Below the pieces are notes generated by a model, which did not search any database, was not told where the DNA came from, and worked only from the letters and a program-made list of their open reading frames with translations. This document shows, piece by piece, positions 42,518 to 54,500 of a stretch of DNA of 64,000 nt (position 1 is the stretch's first letter; each line of letters opens with the position of its first letter). This DNA comes from Macrotis lagotis. Its lineage: Eukaryota; Chordata; Mammalia; Peramelemorphia; Peramelidae. Position numbers and translations under genes: made by a program. Location of the stretch: NCBI RefSeq assembly GCF_037893015.1, contig NC_133662.1:272960444-273024443 (forward strand). The letters are read 5' to 3'.

Positions 42518-43140
42518 GCAAAGCAGCGCCTCCCCTCCCGGAGCTTCTACACCCCACAGGCACAGTGAATCCAGATCCGTGGGGAAGGGGAGAGGAAGGT
42601 GTTGACTGATCAGGGGGATGGTGGTTTGCGTGAAGGCGGGGAGCTGGGAAATGGAGGTTCTGATGGCATTGGATGCTCCATCCTTGAGTTTTTTGTTATT
42701 TGAATTTTACAGTTTTCCCTCCATCTGGCTGCCGCCCTCCGGAAGGCAGTCTGTTAGTGTTTGCACTGGTTCCAGGGTGGACACTGGTCTCAGTTGGCTT
42801 CATCTGAGAAGTGGGAGCCTTAAGGGAAGAGTGCAGGCAGACAGGACGAGATAATGGGGTTCTTTGGGTTAAAGGTTCCAACGCCACAACTTCCCCTGGC
42901 CACGGAGGCGTGCTCATGGCAGATGCCCCCAAACTGCCCCTGGCTGCTGCCGGTGGGATGGGCGAGGCCGCCGGGTGGAGACAGTGGTGCCCTGGGCTGG
43001 CATCGGCCTCGCACATCGGTCCTGCGCAGCCCCGGCTCCCGACTCTCCCGGCCCAGGAGTCTCCATGCCATGCCGTCCCCGCGAGTTCCCGTCGGCTGCC
43101 CAGCACCAGGGCTGCCGTGGGGCGTTCGGACACGAGATCT
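42518..43140. other. Spacer between SUMO3 and the GGGGCC array
   Basis: No gene. G+C rises steadily to the right; open frames here are by-products of composition. Confidence 0.5.
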
Positions 43141-43513
43141 CGGGGCGGGGGCTGGGGAGCGGGGCCGGGGCCGGGGAGCGGGGAGCGGGGCCGGGGCCGG
43201 GGAGCGGGGCCGGGGCCGGGGGCCGGGGCCGGGGGCCGGGGAGCGGGGCCGGGGAGCGGGGCCGGGGAGCGGGGCCGGGGAGCGGGGCCGGGGCCGGGGA
43301 GCGGGGCCGGGGAGTGGGGCCGGGGAGCGGGGAGCGGGGAGCGGGGAGCGGGGCCGGGGCCGGGGAGCGGGGCCGGGGAGTGGGGCCGGGGAGCGGGGAG
43401 CGGGGCCGGGGAGCGGGGCCGGGGCCGGGGCCGGGGAGCGGGGCCGGGGCCGGGGAGCGGGGCCGGGGCCGGGGGCCGGGGCCGGGGCCGGGGCCGGGGA
43501 GCGGGGCCGGGGG
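43141..43513 (+). repeat. GGGGCC / GGGGAGC array
   Basis: About 370 bases made almost only of GGGGCC, GGGGGCC and GGGGAGC words in irregular order, with two GGGGAGT variants. The G runs occur every 6-7 bases on the + strand. It starts about 810 bp beyond the end of SUMO3 and ends about 610 bp before the UBE2G2 start codon. Strong potential for G-quadruplex and R-loop formation. Confidence 0.93.
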
Positions 43514-43721
43514 CCAGCCGGCCGCTGGGGCCCGGAGCCTTGTGGCCCCGTGCACAGCCCCTTTTGTTTCCACAGCCCCTCTTCCCTGCTCCGGCTTCCG
43601 GAATCCTTTGGGGTTCGGGGTGCCCCCCCAGTGGCCACGCCCGCCCGCTTTAGTCCACACGTGGCCGCAATGATCACGTGACAGCTGCTGCGGGACAGAA
43701 AGAAAACAGGGGGCCGTCCCG

Positions 43722-43740
43722 CCCCCCCCCCCCCCCCCCC
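43722..43740 (+). repeat. Poly(C) tract in UBE2G2 upstream region
   Basis: Nineteen consecutive C bases between the GGGGCC array and the promoter motifs. Length may be unreliable in an assembly. Confidence 0.85.
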
Positions 43741-44125
43741 GCGGCCTAACCGCCCCCCCCCACCCCCGGCCGGAGGCCTGGGCTCGGGCCCCCGGGGTTG
43801 GTTCTCCCGGCCCTGCTGACGTCACTGCCCCTGAGCCCCTGCCCCCGGGCCCTCCCCCACGCGCCGTGCCACGTGGCCATAGAGCCAATCAGCGGCGCGC
43901 TGGGCTGCAGCGGCCGCCGGGGGACGCTAGGGGGCGCCCGGGACGGGGGGGGGGGCGCTCCGGGACGCGCTGCGCAGGCGCGCCTGGGCGCTCCCACGTG
44001 AGCGGACGTCGTGACGCAGACCCGGAAGAGGCGGGGGCGGGGCCGCGTCCACTCGGAAGCGGGCGGCGGCTGCGGGCCGCGGGGCCGGCGCGGGCGGAGG
44101 AAGGGGCGGCGGCGGCGGGGCCGGG

Positions 44126-44168
44126 ATGGCGGGGACGGCGCTGAAGCGGCTCATGGCTGAGTACAAGC
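44126..44168 (+). CDS. UBE2G2: UBE2G2 coding exon 1
   Basis: ATG at 44126 in a good context (GGGATGG); encodes [14 protein letters not shown] and one base of Q15. Donor GTGAGT at 44169. Confidence 0.96.
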
Positions 44169-47100
44169 GTGAGTGGGGCCGGGCCGGGCGGGGGGAGGGG
44201 AGGCCCCGCCCCCCGGCGCACGCCGCAGCCCCGCCCCCGGGGCCCCCCGCGGGCCTGGGTCGGGGCGCCCCCGGGGCCCCGCAGCTCGGGCCCCGCCTCC
44301 CCTCGCGGCAGCGCCGCCCGCCTGGCCGCATCGGAACTGGGCTCTGGAGCCCTCCCGGGCCGGGCCCCGGAGGCCGGCTGCCCTGCGGTGGGTGCCCGGG
44401 CCCCGGTGGGGGCGAGACTGGCACGGAAGCTAGCCGGGGGCACCGGCCGGGCCGCCGCCGGGACCCACAAAAGCCCCCTGCCCTGTGCCGGGCTTCGGGA
44501 CAAGCCCCGCGGCCCACACCGCGCCCCTTCTCCGAGGGGGGCTGACGGGCCTCGGTGTGCGGCTTTGGCCCGGCCCTGCCGCCCGGAGCCCGGCCCCTAA
44601 GCCCCCGTGTGCCCTCTCCCTCACTCCCATGGGAGGCTTGTGCGGGGCGGCAGCCGGAGCCCCCCGGCCCAGAGCAGGGGCTGGGGCCAGAAGCTCTCTT
44701 CTCGTGCTCTCCGACGGGGAGCCGCGGGGGGTCTCTGTCCGGGGGCCGGCTCTGAACTGGCAGTCGGGCGTCCGCGCCCCGAGGAAGGGGACCGTGCGGT
44801 CATTGGGGCCCCTCGGGCCTGGTCTCTGCCTCAGTACCTTGACCCAGTCCCGGGGCCTTACGTTCCTGCGGCCAGACCCTGTGTCCCATCTGCCCATGGT
44901 CCCTGGGGAGAGAGGGAGTCTGCCCCTGGTGGCTACTTCACCTTTTTCCCCCGATCACAGGCGGTTGTTTTCATGGCAGGCCTTGTCCTGGGAGAGCCTG
45001 GAGCTGTCTTAGGCTCCTTTTCTTCTGGGCTCTCGTGTAGAACTCCCAGTTAGGGACCCGTCCTTGGAGCAGGAGACAGCCTTGACACCCAGCACTGGAC
45101 TTTGGTGCCTCTGCCCCAGAGAGCCCATGGAGAATCAGCAGCTGCCCTCAGGGAGCTTCCCCTCTGTCTGTCGCGGGTCTGCGGGTCGAGGCAGAATGAA
45201 CACAGAAATCCAAGACAGCGAGGGAGGTGGGGTGGAAGGTTGTGCTGAGCTGGGGGTACAGGGGGGCTGGGGCTTGTTAGAAGATGGGGAGCCCTGGCCC
45301 TCAGTCATCAACTTAGCATACTGATTTCCTGCTCCAGCCATACATTTCGGTGCAGAGGTCAGCGCTCTGTTGGCCCCTTTGGGAACACGTACAAAACCTG
45401 GGCAGAACAGTCAAGAACACAGGCTAACATTGGGTGGGTGTGACTTCTGTGCCACAGTAAATGGTTCAAGTAAAATTTGTGCTATTGGACCCAGTCCAGA
45501 GGAATCCTCTCCAGAAATCCTGATTTAATGTCAGTCCCCCCAGGGCCACTTAGGAGGGCCTGGTTTTGACTCCCAGAAAGGGATGTTGTAGAATTTTTGT
45601 GTTTCCCTCCCCACTCATTTCCTCAGTGCTTGAAGATGTGTACGCTGCCCTCCAGGAAGGGGACAGTGTCCTTATATAAGAATCCTGGACACCAGTCGCT
45701 GTCTGGGAGACTCTCACATGGGCTGACCAGCAGGTGGCACTGTTGGATCAGGCATAATCCTAGTCTGTGTGGCCTCTAGAGCCAGGCTGGGCTACCCCTG
45801 CCATGTGGTCATCTACCTGGGCCACTGTGGTCACGTGGAACCTAGGTGTGTTTCACTTGAACCTGGGAAGGAGATGTAGAGTCATGGCCATTGTCTGTTC
45901 TCCTTCCTCATCTCTTCTGATGGTCTTGAGAGAAAGGTGTGCAAGTAAGGGATGTGTGTGTATGTGTGTGTGTGTGTGTATGTGTATGGGATGTGGGTGC
46001 AAGTGTGGTACATGCATGCATGTTTGAGTGAGATGTTTGAGTATGTGTGATGTCTGAATGTGATGAACAAGTGTGGGATATGTGTGCAAGTGTGATGTGT
46101 GTGTGCAAAAGTGAATGTGATGTGTGCATGTATGAGGTCTGCATGTAACTGATGCATGTGTGTGCACGTATGTGTATGTTTATGTGTAGGCTAGATGATC
46201 ACTTGCCAGGCTGCTGGTCTTCTGTGGCTTCCAACTGGTTGTCTGCTGCCGTATGTGGGATGTGCAGACACCTGAGCCAAGAGAGATTAAAGGTCATTGA
46301 GAATCTTTTGGCCCCACTGGTAATCGTGCTGTAGTCGTAGGGTGGGTTTCGGTCATTCTGTGGCCTCTAGGGGTGGATGATTTTTGAGCCGCTGTCTCCC
46401 TGGTCAGATGATGACTTCCTCCTTCTGAGTTTTGCTCCAAGTCTTTCTTGTTCAGAAGCCAAGAGCTGCTGTGCCTGTGGCTCATCTCCATCATCATCCT
46501 CTCTCCAAAAGATGCAAGGTGCTGAGAGACCACAACTCTGCCAGCTCTGATTCTGGCCCAAAAGACAAAGTGGCTGCTCCAGTGCCAGTCCTTGGGACCA
46601 GGGATAGGACATCCGGGCCTCTGTCTTGAAGAGACCCCAATAGAAATGGACCCGTGGGGCCTGGGGATCAGCGGGCCCTCCAGCCTGGGCCGTTGCTTCT
46701 TCCTTGGGACTGTCCACTGAGTCCTGGGCCCCATCCAGTGGTGCAGCATCCCAAGCTGCAGCTTCACATTTGATCCATGGAAATGGCCTCGGCTGAGGGG
46801 ATCCTGTGTCTTTCGCTGCCTCCGAGGACCTTTCTTGCTGACTGGCCCCTGGCAGGGACAGCCTGGTCTTTCTCTTTGTGTGTCCGTTTCCTGGCACACA
46901 GTCACCACTTCCTAAGTGCTTGTTGGTTTGCCTTGAAAAATGCAAAGATTGGTCTATGGAAGGCAGTTGGGGCATGAGCCTTGGGGCCAGTTTTCTGTTG
47001 GGAACGACTCTGGGTCTTGGCAGTTTTAGTCGGTCCTGTGTACACCCCCCCACACACACACATGCACACATGTTGCTTTTTTGTCTAAATCTTCTCTTTG

Positions 47101-48471
47101 GAGTTTGTCTTGGCATACTGCGTGAAATGAGGGCTCACCAGGCTGCCATCCAGATTGTCTTGCCCTCATAACTACACCCTGAGGGTTTAACCAACATGAA
47201 GCTGCTGGGTTCTTCTCCAGCTGCCTTAGGAGTGAGCGAGGAGTTCCCAGGCTCTGCCCAGTGAAACTGGAAATCTTAGAGATCAGAGAACTGAGTTGCC
47301 TGGGCCCATCAGGGGTGGTGGTCCTCAGGAATGGAGCAGAACACCACAGTCAGTCTTCTCAGCAGTTGACATGCTTTTTTTCTCTGTTGTATGTTTCTGG
47401 GACAAAGCGGAAGAAGTGGCAGCAAATGTATTTGTTTTTGCAAGGCAGTGGGGTTAAGGGACTAGGTCACACAGTTAGGGAATTAAGTGTTTGGATTTGA
47501 CTCAGGTCCTCCTGACTCCAGGACTGGTGCTCTATCCACTGCACCACCTGGCTGCCCCAGAAAATGTATTTTTAAAAGGGAAGGAAGGAAAGAACAGAAG
47601 TGACCAAGTGGAGGATGAGTGAGGCTGACCGGAGCTGGATAGAGGGGCTTGGGCCACCATGCCTGGACAATTGATGGTCCCTTGTGGAGGGCTGAGTTTT
47701 GGAAGGTCATAGCTCGGTTGGAACACAACTGAGGAGGGAGAAGGGCCGGCCTGTGCCGCACACTGATTGGAGGAGCTTGGGGGGAGACTGGCCTCATGGG
47801 AAAGAAAACTTGGGAGAAACTGTATTAGGCTGGGTCTGCTCACCATGGGGTGTCTTGTGCCCAAGTCTCCTTCAGTGGTTCATTGTCTGCATTGCTGGGG
47901 ATCTCATCCAGTCCTGTGAATTTAATGATGATCCTTTTGCTTCAGGTTTTTTTTTTTGATCTCTTCATTTAATGTTTATGCTCATTTTGTACAAATGTTT
48001 TTTATACATTAATAAAATATTCTTGTTTAAGAGTAAACAAAATACCCCTCCCCCCAAAAAATATAGACTTGCTTGAGCAATAAAGAGGAGAGGAAAAAAT
48101 GAAAATAAGAAAATAATAGTAATATTTGTAGGTATGGCCAGGTGGCACAATGGACGGAGCACCAGCCCTGGAGCCATGAGCCCACATCCAGCCCTGTAGA
48201 CCCAACAGTCACCCAGCCGTGTGACATGCAAGCCACCCCAACCCCACTGCCCTGAAAAAAAACCAAAAAAAAAGAAAAAAAAGACCCTAAATAAAATAAA
48301 ATAGTAATAATAGTAGGGGTGGCTGGGTGGCGGATAGAGTATTGGCCCTTGAGCCAGGAGCACCCGGGTCCAAATCCCACCTCAGACACCCAACGATCAC
48401 CCTGCTATGTGGCCCCAGGCAGGACACCCAGCCCCACTTGCCCTGCACCCCCCAAAATAATAATAATAATA

Positions 48472-48502
<31 letters not shown>

Positions 48503-51500
48503 GTGCTTGAGTCTTTGTTCCAACACCAACAACTGTCGTGGGTGGATCACCTTCTTTAGGATAACTCCATTGCAAAAGTTCCATATTTTTCCACCATTGC
48601 CATTGCTGATCGCAACTCCCTCCTTTCATGTTTCTCCACTACCATGTACTATATTTTCTCTCTCCTTTCACTCTGACTCTGCTGTAGGGTCGCTGAGTGG
48701 TGCAGCAGATAGATCCCTGGTCTTGGGACCAAGAAGCCCTGAGCCCCTATACCACCCCTTAGGCCCAGCGTCCACCTGGCCCTATGGTCCTGGGCAGGCC
48801 ATCCAATCCCAACCCCTTGCAATAAGTAAAAAAGAAAATGTGTTATATCTGACCACTCTCCCCCCATGGTCCATCCTCTCCTCCATCATTCACATCCCCC
48901 CCCCCTTCCCCCTGCTCCCCACTCCTTCTTACTCCAGATGTCTATACCCCATTGAGTATATTTGCTGTTTCCTCTTCTAGCCATCTCTGATGAGAGCAAA
49001 GGTTCCCTCATTCCCCCTTGCCTTCCCCCCTTCCATATCATTGCAATAGCTCATTGTAATAAAGAAAAATCTTATTATATGAAATATCTTGGCCTATCCC
49101 CTCTCTCCTTTTTCTTTCTCCCATCACATTTCCCTTTTTTCTATTGACTCCATTTTTACTCCATATTTTATCTTCAAATTGAGCTTTCTCCTATGCTTCA
49201 ACTATAAAAGTTCCCTCTACCTGCTCTATTGACTGAGAAGGTTCATATGAGTATTATCAGTGTCATTTTTCTATGCAGGAATACATGCAGTTCATCATCA
49301 AGTCCCTCATATTTCCCCCCTCTCCTCCAGTCTCTATGCTTCACCCGAGTCCTGTATCTGAAGATCAAACCTTCTGTTCAGCTCTGGCCATTCCAACAGG
49401 AACATGTGAAATTCCTCTGGTTCATTGAAAGTCCATCTTTTTCCTTAGAAGAGGACATTCAGCCTTTCTGGGTAGTTGATTCTCGGCGGCATTCTAAGCT
49501 CATCTGCCTTCCAGTATATTATACTCCAAGCCCTACAAGCTTTTAATATAGTTGCTGCTAAGTCATGTGTGATCCTGACTGCAGCTCCACGATATTTGAA
49601 CTGTGTCCTTCTGGCTGCTTGTAATATTTTCTCTTTGACTTGGGAGTTCTAGAACTTGGCTATAATATTCCTAGGGGTTGGTTTTTTTGGGATCTCTTTC
49701 TCAGGGGGAATTAGTGGATTCTCTCCATTTCTATTTTGCCCTCTGCTTCTAGAATATCAGGGCAATTTTCCTGTAGTAATTCCTTGAAAATGATGTCAAG
49801 GCTCTTTTCCCGATCATGACTTTATTTGTTTTCCATATCAGTTGTTTTTTTCAATGAGATGTTTCACATTTTCTTCTAATTATTCATTTTTTTTTGTTTT
49901 GAAGTATTGAGTCCTGATTTCTTGTAAATTCATTGATCTCCCTGAGTTCTATTCTTTGTCTGAAGGATTTGTTTTCCTCAGAGAGCTTTCTTATCTCATT
50001 TTCCATCTGGCCAATTTTGCTTTTTTAAAGCATTCTTCTCCTCAATAACTTTTTGAACTGTTTTATCCATTTGACCTAAGCTGGTTTTTAGCATGCTATT
50101 TTCTTCAGCATTTTTTTTTGCATTTCCATGACTAAGCTGCTGACTTCATTTTCATGTTTTTCCTGCATCTCTCTTATTTCTTTTCCCAGTTTTTCTAACT
50201 CCCTCATTTGATTTTCAAAGTCTTTTTTGAGCTCTGTCATAGCCTGAGACTAATTTCTGTTTTTTTCTTGGAGTCTTTAGATGCAGGAGCTTGTGCTTCC
50301 TCATCTTCAGACTGAGTGTTTTGATCCTTCTTGGGCTCATATGCAAAATATTTCTCAATGGTGTTCCTCTTTTTTCTCTGCTTGCTCATTTTCCTAGCCT
50401 AAGCCTGTTTTTGGGGGGTGCTTCCTGAGCTTTTGGGACACTCCCACAAGGGTCTCAGTGTATGAGCCTCTGTCCTCCCCCCTGGTCTGTGAATGACCAT
50501 ATGTGCCCCCCTTTGCTACGGGGCTGAGGTGGGGGGACCCTGCTGTTCTATTGGGGGGGCCTAGACTGCGGTCAGGTCTGAAGGTGTTCAGAACCCCAGA
50601 ATCCTGTTCCAGGGGCAGAGGACAGAGCTCTGCAGTTTCTCTTCACTCCCCTCCCTCAGCTCAATGGGCTCATGCCCTGGGGGCTCTTGTTTACCAGCTC
50701 CACCTGCTTGTTTCCTGGATCTGGGCTGTGCTGGCCATGCCGTTTGCTGTGTACCCTGAGGTCTGGGCTTCACTTGCTTGCTCTGGCAGAGGTACCCCAC
50801 CCTGTTCCCCCAATATGTGCCTGATACTCCCTGGGGCGCAGGTCAAGTAACTACCCCGCTGCTGTGAGCCATGGCTCCCAGCGTCCTGGGGCTTCCTCCA
50901 GGAGGCTGAAGTTCTTTGGGAGACTGAAGTTCTTACACTCTGTCAGGCCACCCCTCTGGCGGCCACCCCTTCAACTCCAGGGAGCAGAGCCTTTCTGCTC
51001 TTTTCCAGGTTACCTTGAGTAGGAGAACTGCCTCATTGGGTCCCTCTGTGGGTTCTGTCTCTCTAAAATTTAGTTAAAGTCCTTAGTTTTGAAGATTTAT
51101 GAGAGAGCCCCTAAGACAGGAACCGTTCTTGTCGACATCTTGGCTCCGCCTCCTCTGCTTCAGGTTTTAAAAGCTGCCTTTCCTGACCCAAACACTGCCC
51201 ACCTGTAATCTCCCCTCTTCAAACTTCGGAAGCTCAACACGTCCCAAACAGAACTTAGGATCTTTTCCTTTAAACTCTTCCCTTACACCCTCCCCCCCCC
51301 CCCCCCACTATACCTTCCTCAGAATCTCCCAGGTCCAGTATGGTACCAGGGACTGCCATTTCAACTCTGGTGCATCTTTCAAATCTGCCCCCTTCTTTCC
51401 TCTGTCCCTGCCCCCTCCTGGACCAAGCTGTCATCACCTTACCCCCATCTGGACTCTTGCCATAGCTACTGCTGGAGATGGGGTGGGGAGGTCTGCCTGT

Positions 51501-54500
51501 CTCCAGGCATTTCCCCCTCCAGTCCGTCCTCCATTTAGCCACTAAGCTCAGGTACAACCATTTCAACTTCTCCTAAGTCATCTGCAGGAGCAAATACAAA
51601 ATGCTCAAATGTTCGCAGCCCTCCTAGTCCCTTTCTCCTTTTCCAGAATTCTTGCCCCTCGAGTCCAGTAGTCCTGCTCTCTCCCTCATCTTTCAACTCT
51701 GGGCATTTTCTTTGGCCACCATCCCTTCTCATCTCTACCTATTGAGTTCCTGGCTTCCTTTGAGTCCCAGCTCATATCCCACCATCTCTTCTTGTATAGA
51801 TCTTTTTTTGTCCCCTGGGGGAGCTTCTGGAGGGCCAGGACTGTCTTCTATCTCTGTGTATCCTCAGCACTTAACTTGGAGCCTGGCCCATTACTCGCCA
51901 TCATCTGCCCCCAAGAGTAGTTCCCCAAAGTCTCATCACCCTAGTTTCCATACAGATGACTCCCAGTTGAGGATCCTGCTTCACTGGTTAGGTTGAACAT
52001 TTCAGACTGGAAAGAGCAAATGCCGAGCAAGTACCCTCTGTTTGTTAAGCAGGTCAGGAGGAAAAGGCAGGTCCCCTTCTCCAGGGGCTTCCACTCCAAG
52101 AGGCTGCCGAGGAGGCTGACCTTGTTCTCCTCCCCTAGCTTCAGCCTTGGTCCCACATGACTAGTTCTTTCAGAGGTGCTGCTGGCTCCCCAGTCTCCCT
52201 GCTGTCATCCCTTTGTTGTCCTTGGCTTTGCCTCCTCTCTTCTCCACCTGCCTCCCCATGCTCCACTCTGCTCTGGCCCCATCTCCAGCAGGGAGTATAG
52301 CATCTGCCAGGGGCTGCTCTCTCCCATTTATTTCCTTGTCTTTCTTCATTTTATAGTTAGGCCTCCTGTACCTCATTATGCCCTTTTGGTCTGGTCCGTT
52401 GGCCTGGAAGCACTTAGCCAGTACAGGTTGCTTCAGTCTTTGTCTTAGGAACCAGGACAGGAGGATTTAGGAAGGTGAGGAAAAGCGCCCAGTGCTCAAG
52501 GCCATGTCATTGATGATGCTGGGCCTTGCTGTTTGCAAATGAGAGTGTCATCTGTGCAATTTCCAAGGTCTCTGGACTTGGAAGTCAAGAGTGGCTGAAT
52601 TTTAATTCTGCCTCAGACACAGAGTATTTCTTGACCCCTGGGCAACCAACCAGCCTCAGTTTCCTTAGCTCTAAAATGGGGGTGATGACAGACACCAGGC
52701 ACAGGGTTGTGAATGAACGTATGAGAAGTGTGTTGGAGACCTCTGAGAGCTGAACAGCATCACTGATTTTGTGATGAGAACCTCTCCAGTTCACTAGGCT
52801 TGTATCCTGCCATAGAAGCCTGTGCCTCGGTTTCTTCTTTTGAAATGAGGGGGGTTGGACTTGGTGGCTTCAAAGAATTCTCAGATTCTGCTCAGTCATT
52901 CCATTTGTTGAAATTTCTGGAAGTTCCTTTGGGTCTGTGTGGTTCACTTTCTACTTAGCATCTGTTTTTGTTTTTTTTTTAGTGACTGTGTTTTAATTCT
53001 TAATTTTGCAGAATTGACGCTGAACCCGCCAGAGGGAATTGTGGCAGGTAAGCCCCCAGACCTTTTTTTTTGTTGTCCTCACTGATGGTGCTTTGGAGGA
53101 CCAGGAAGAACTAATGTGTGCCCGTCCCTCTTTTTCTTGCAGGCCCCATGAATGAGGAGAATTTTTTTGAATGGGAAGCCTTGATCATGTGAGTTGGACA
53201 GCTCTCATTCACACTTGACCTCTTTTTCAGCCACTAAGCAGGGGTGGAGCTTCTGGATGGGGATGCAAGCCAGGCTCCTTTCACCGACCCAGAACAAAGG
53301 GCCCGAGCCATGGGAACTTGTTTCTGATTCCTGACTGAGCTTTCTAAAGGCCCAGCTTGTCTCTGGGCTGCTGCTGGGCTGGGCATCTCCCCCTGCCTGA
53401 CCCCCTCCATCTCTCCAGTGCTTTTTCTTTCCATTTCATCCTTGGACCCTCTTTCTGAGCTACACTTGTAGCCTCTGCTTACCAGCCACTTTCTGGGAAT
53501 CCCCAAAATGCTGCCTGGGTGGGTCCACTCAGGATCCCATTCCCTACCCTCAGTAGGGCAGGCCTCCTTTGCCTTGACCCTACTCTCCCCATTGATCCAC
53601 CCCACATTGCTTCTCCTTGGACCCCCATGGCATTGCACTCCCCCCCCTTCATCCTTCTTTCTCTTCTCCACCTCGTCCCCCTTATCCCCCTTTCTCCTCC
53701 TCTTTCTTGCTCCTTCTGCTTGTCTTTTTTATTTAGACATCTTCCTCTTCCTTGCCAAGACAGATGTTGAGCATGTGCCCTTGTCCCCTTCCCCCATTTT
53801 CCAGATCTGTCTCTGGAGCTTCAGTCTCTCCCTTTTTGCTGGCTGCTTTCCTCTTGGCTCTCCCATCCTCCCTGACTGGCGTCTTGCCATTCTCCCTTTC
53901 TCAGTAAAGCCCCATCATGAGACTATCTATATTGGGGGGGGGGTCTCCCTTTTCCCAGGATTCTGACCCTCTCTCTGCCTTGGGCCTTTGCCTTCGTGCT
54001 TTTCCTAGAGTCACTAACAAACTCCCAATAGCCAAATCTGACCTTTCTGGACACCCTTGCTAACTGTCCCACCCTCATCCTGGCCTCCTCCCTCTCATTG
54101 AGCCCCCTCTGCCCCTCTTCAGCCTTGTTTAGACCCATCACCTCTTACTTCGTCCCTCAACTATTGTAACTGGCCCCTACCATTCACTGCCCTGGCCCTT
54201 CACCCCCAACTCTCCCCACAGGGAACCCCTCCTCAGGACTAGGCCAGCTCCTGCCGACCTCTCTGAGCTCCAGCAACACTGGCCTCCTGGCCCTGGACTG
54301 ACTCCCCAGCAGGTTTCCTGCTTTCTGTGTGGCTTTTTGGGTCTGGTTATTTCCTTTTTCCCTTTAGAAGGTAAGCTCCCTGGGGGTGGGCAGACCCTGT
54401 ATCTTTTGCCTCTTTGGCCTCCTTTCTACGTGCTCAGAGCTGCTGGTGCCTCAGTTTCCTAAAGTAAGAGTGTTGGACTTGATGGTCAGTGGGGCCTCTT

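Larger units (their letters stand above)
43600..44600. promoter_or_regulatory. UBE2G2: CpG island and promoter of UBE2G2
   Basis: TATA-less and CpG-dense. Visible motifs: CACGTG E-boxes at 43658-43663, 43675-43680, 43870-43875 and 43995-44000; a perfect CRE TGACGTCA at 43817-43824; a CCAAT box at 43885-43889; an NRF1-like TGCGCAGGCGC at 43971-43981; GACGTC at 44005-44010; GTGACGCA at 44011-44018; and an ETS-type CCGGAAG at 44022-44028. The ETS and NRF1 motifs sit 100-150 bp before the ATG, so transcription probably starts at about 44030-44080. Confidence 0.8.
47950..51165 (-). mobile_element. HAL1-type LINE (ORF1, no ORF2), antisense, 5' end present
   Basis: On the minus strand the 5' end lies near 51165 (GACATCTTGGCTCCGCCTCC here). 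A 5' UTR of about 0.75 kb is followed by an ORF1-like region (about 50400-49300) and then, without any reverse-transcriptase part, the 3' tail down to about 47950. Segment order matches the copy at 18775-23640. Three SINEs are inserted in its 3' half. Confidence 0.75.

Noticed and set aside
42811-43888. Four open frames of 232-324 codons on both strands through the GGGGCC array
   Set aside because: Dipeptide-like Gly-Ala/Gly-Pro/Gly-Arg products arise from the repeat itself; no start context or conserved sequence.
43860-43910. ER stress response element in the UBE2G2 promoter
   Set aside because: CCAAT and CCACG are both present but in the wrong order and spacing for ERSE or ERSE-II.
46294-47116. 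Minus-strand open frames of 204 and 249 codons in UBE2G2 intron 1
   Set aside because: The two frames overlap, show no domain, and have no splice or promoter context.
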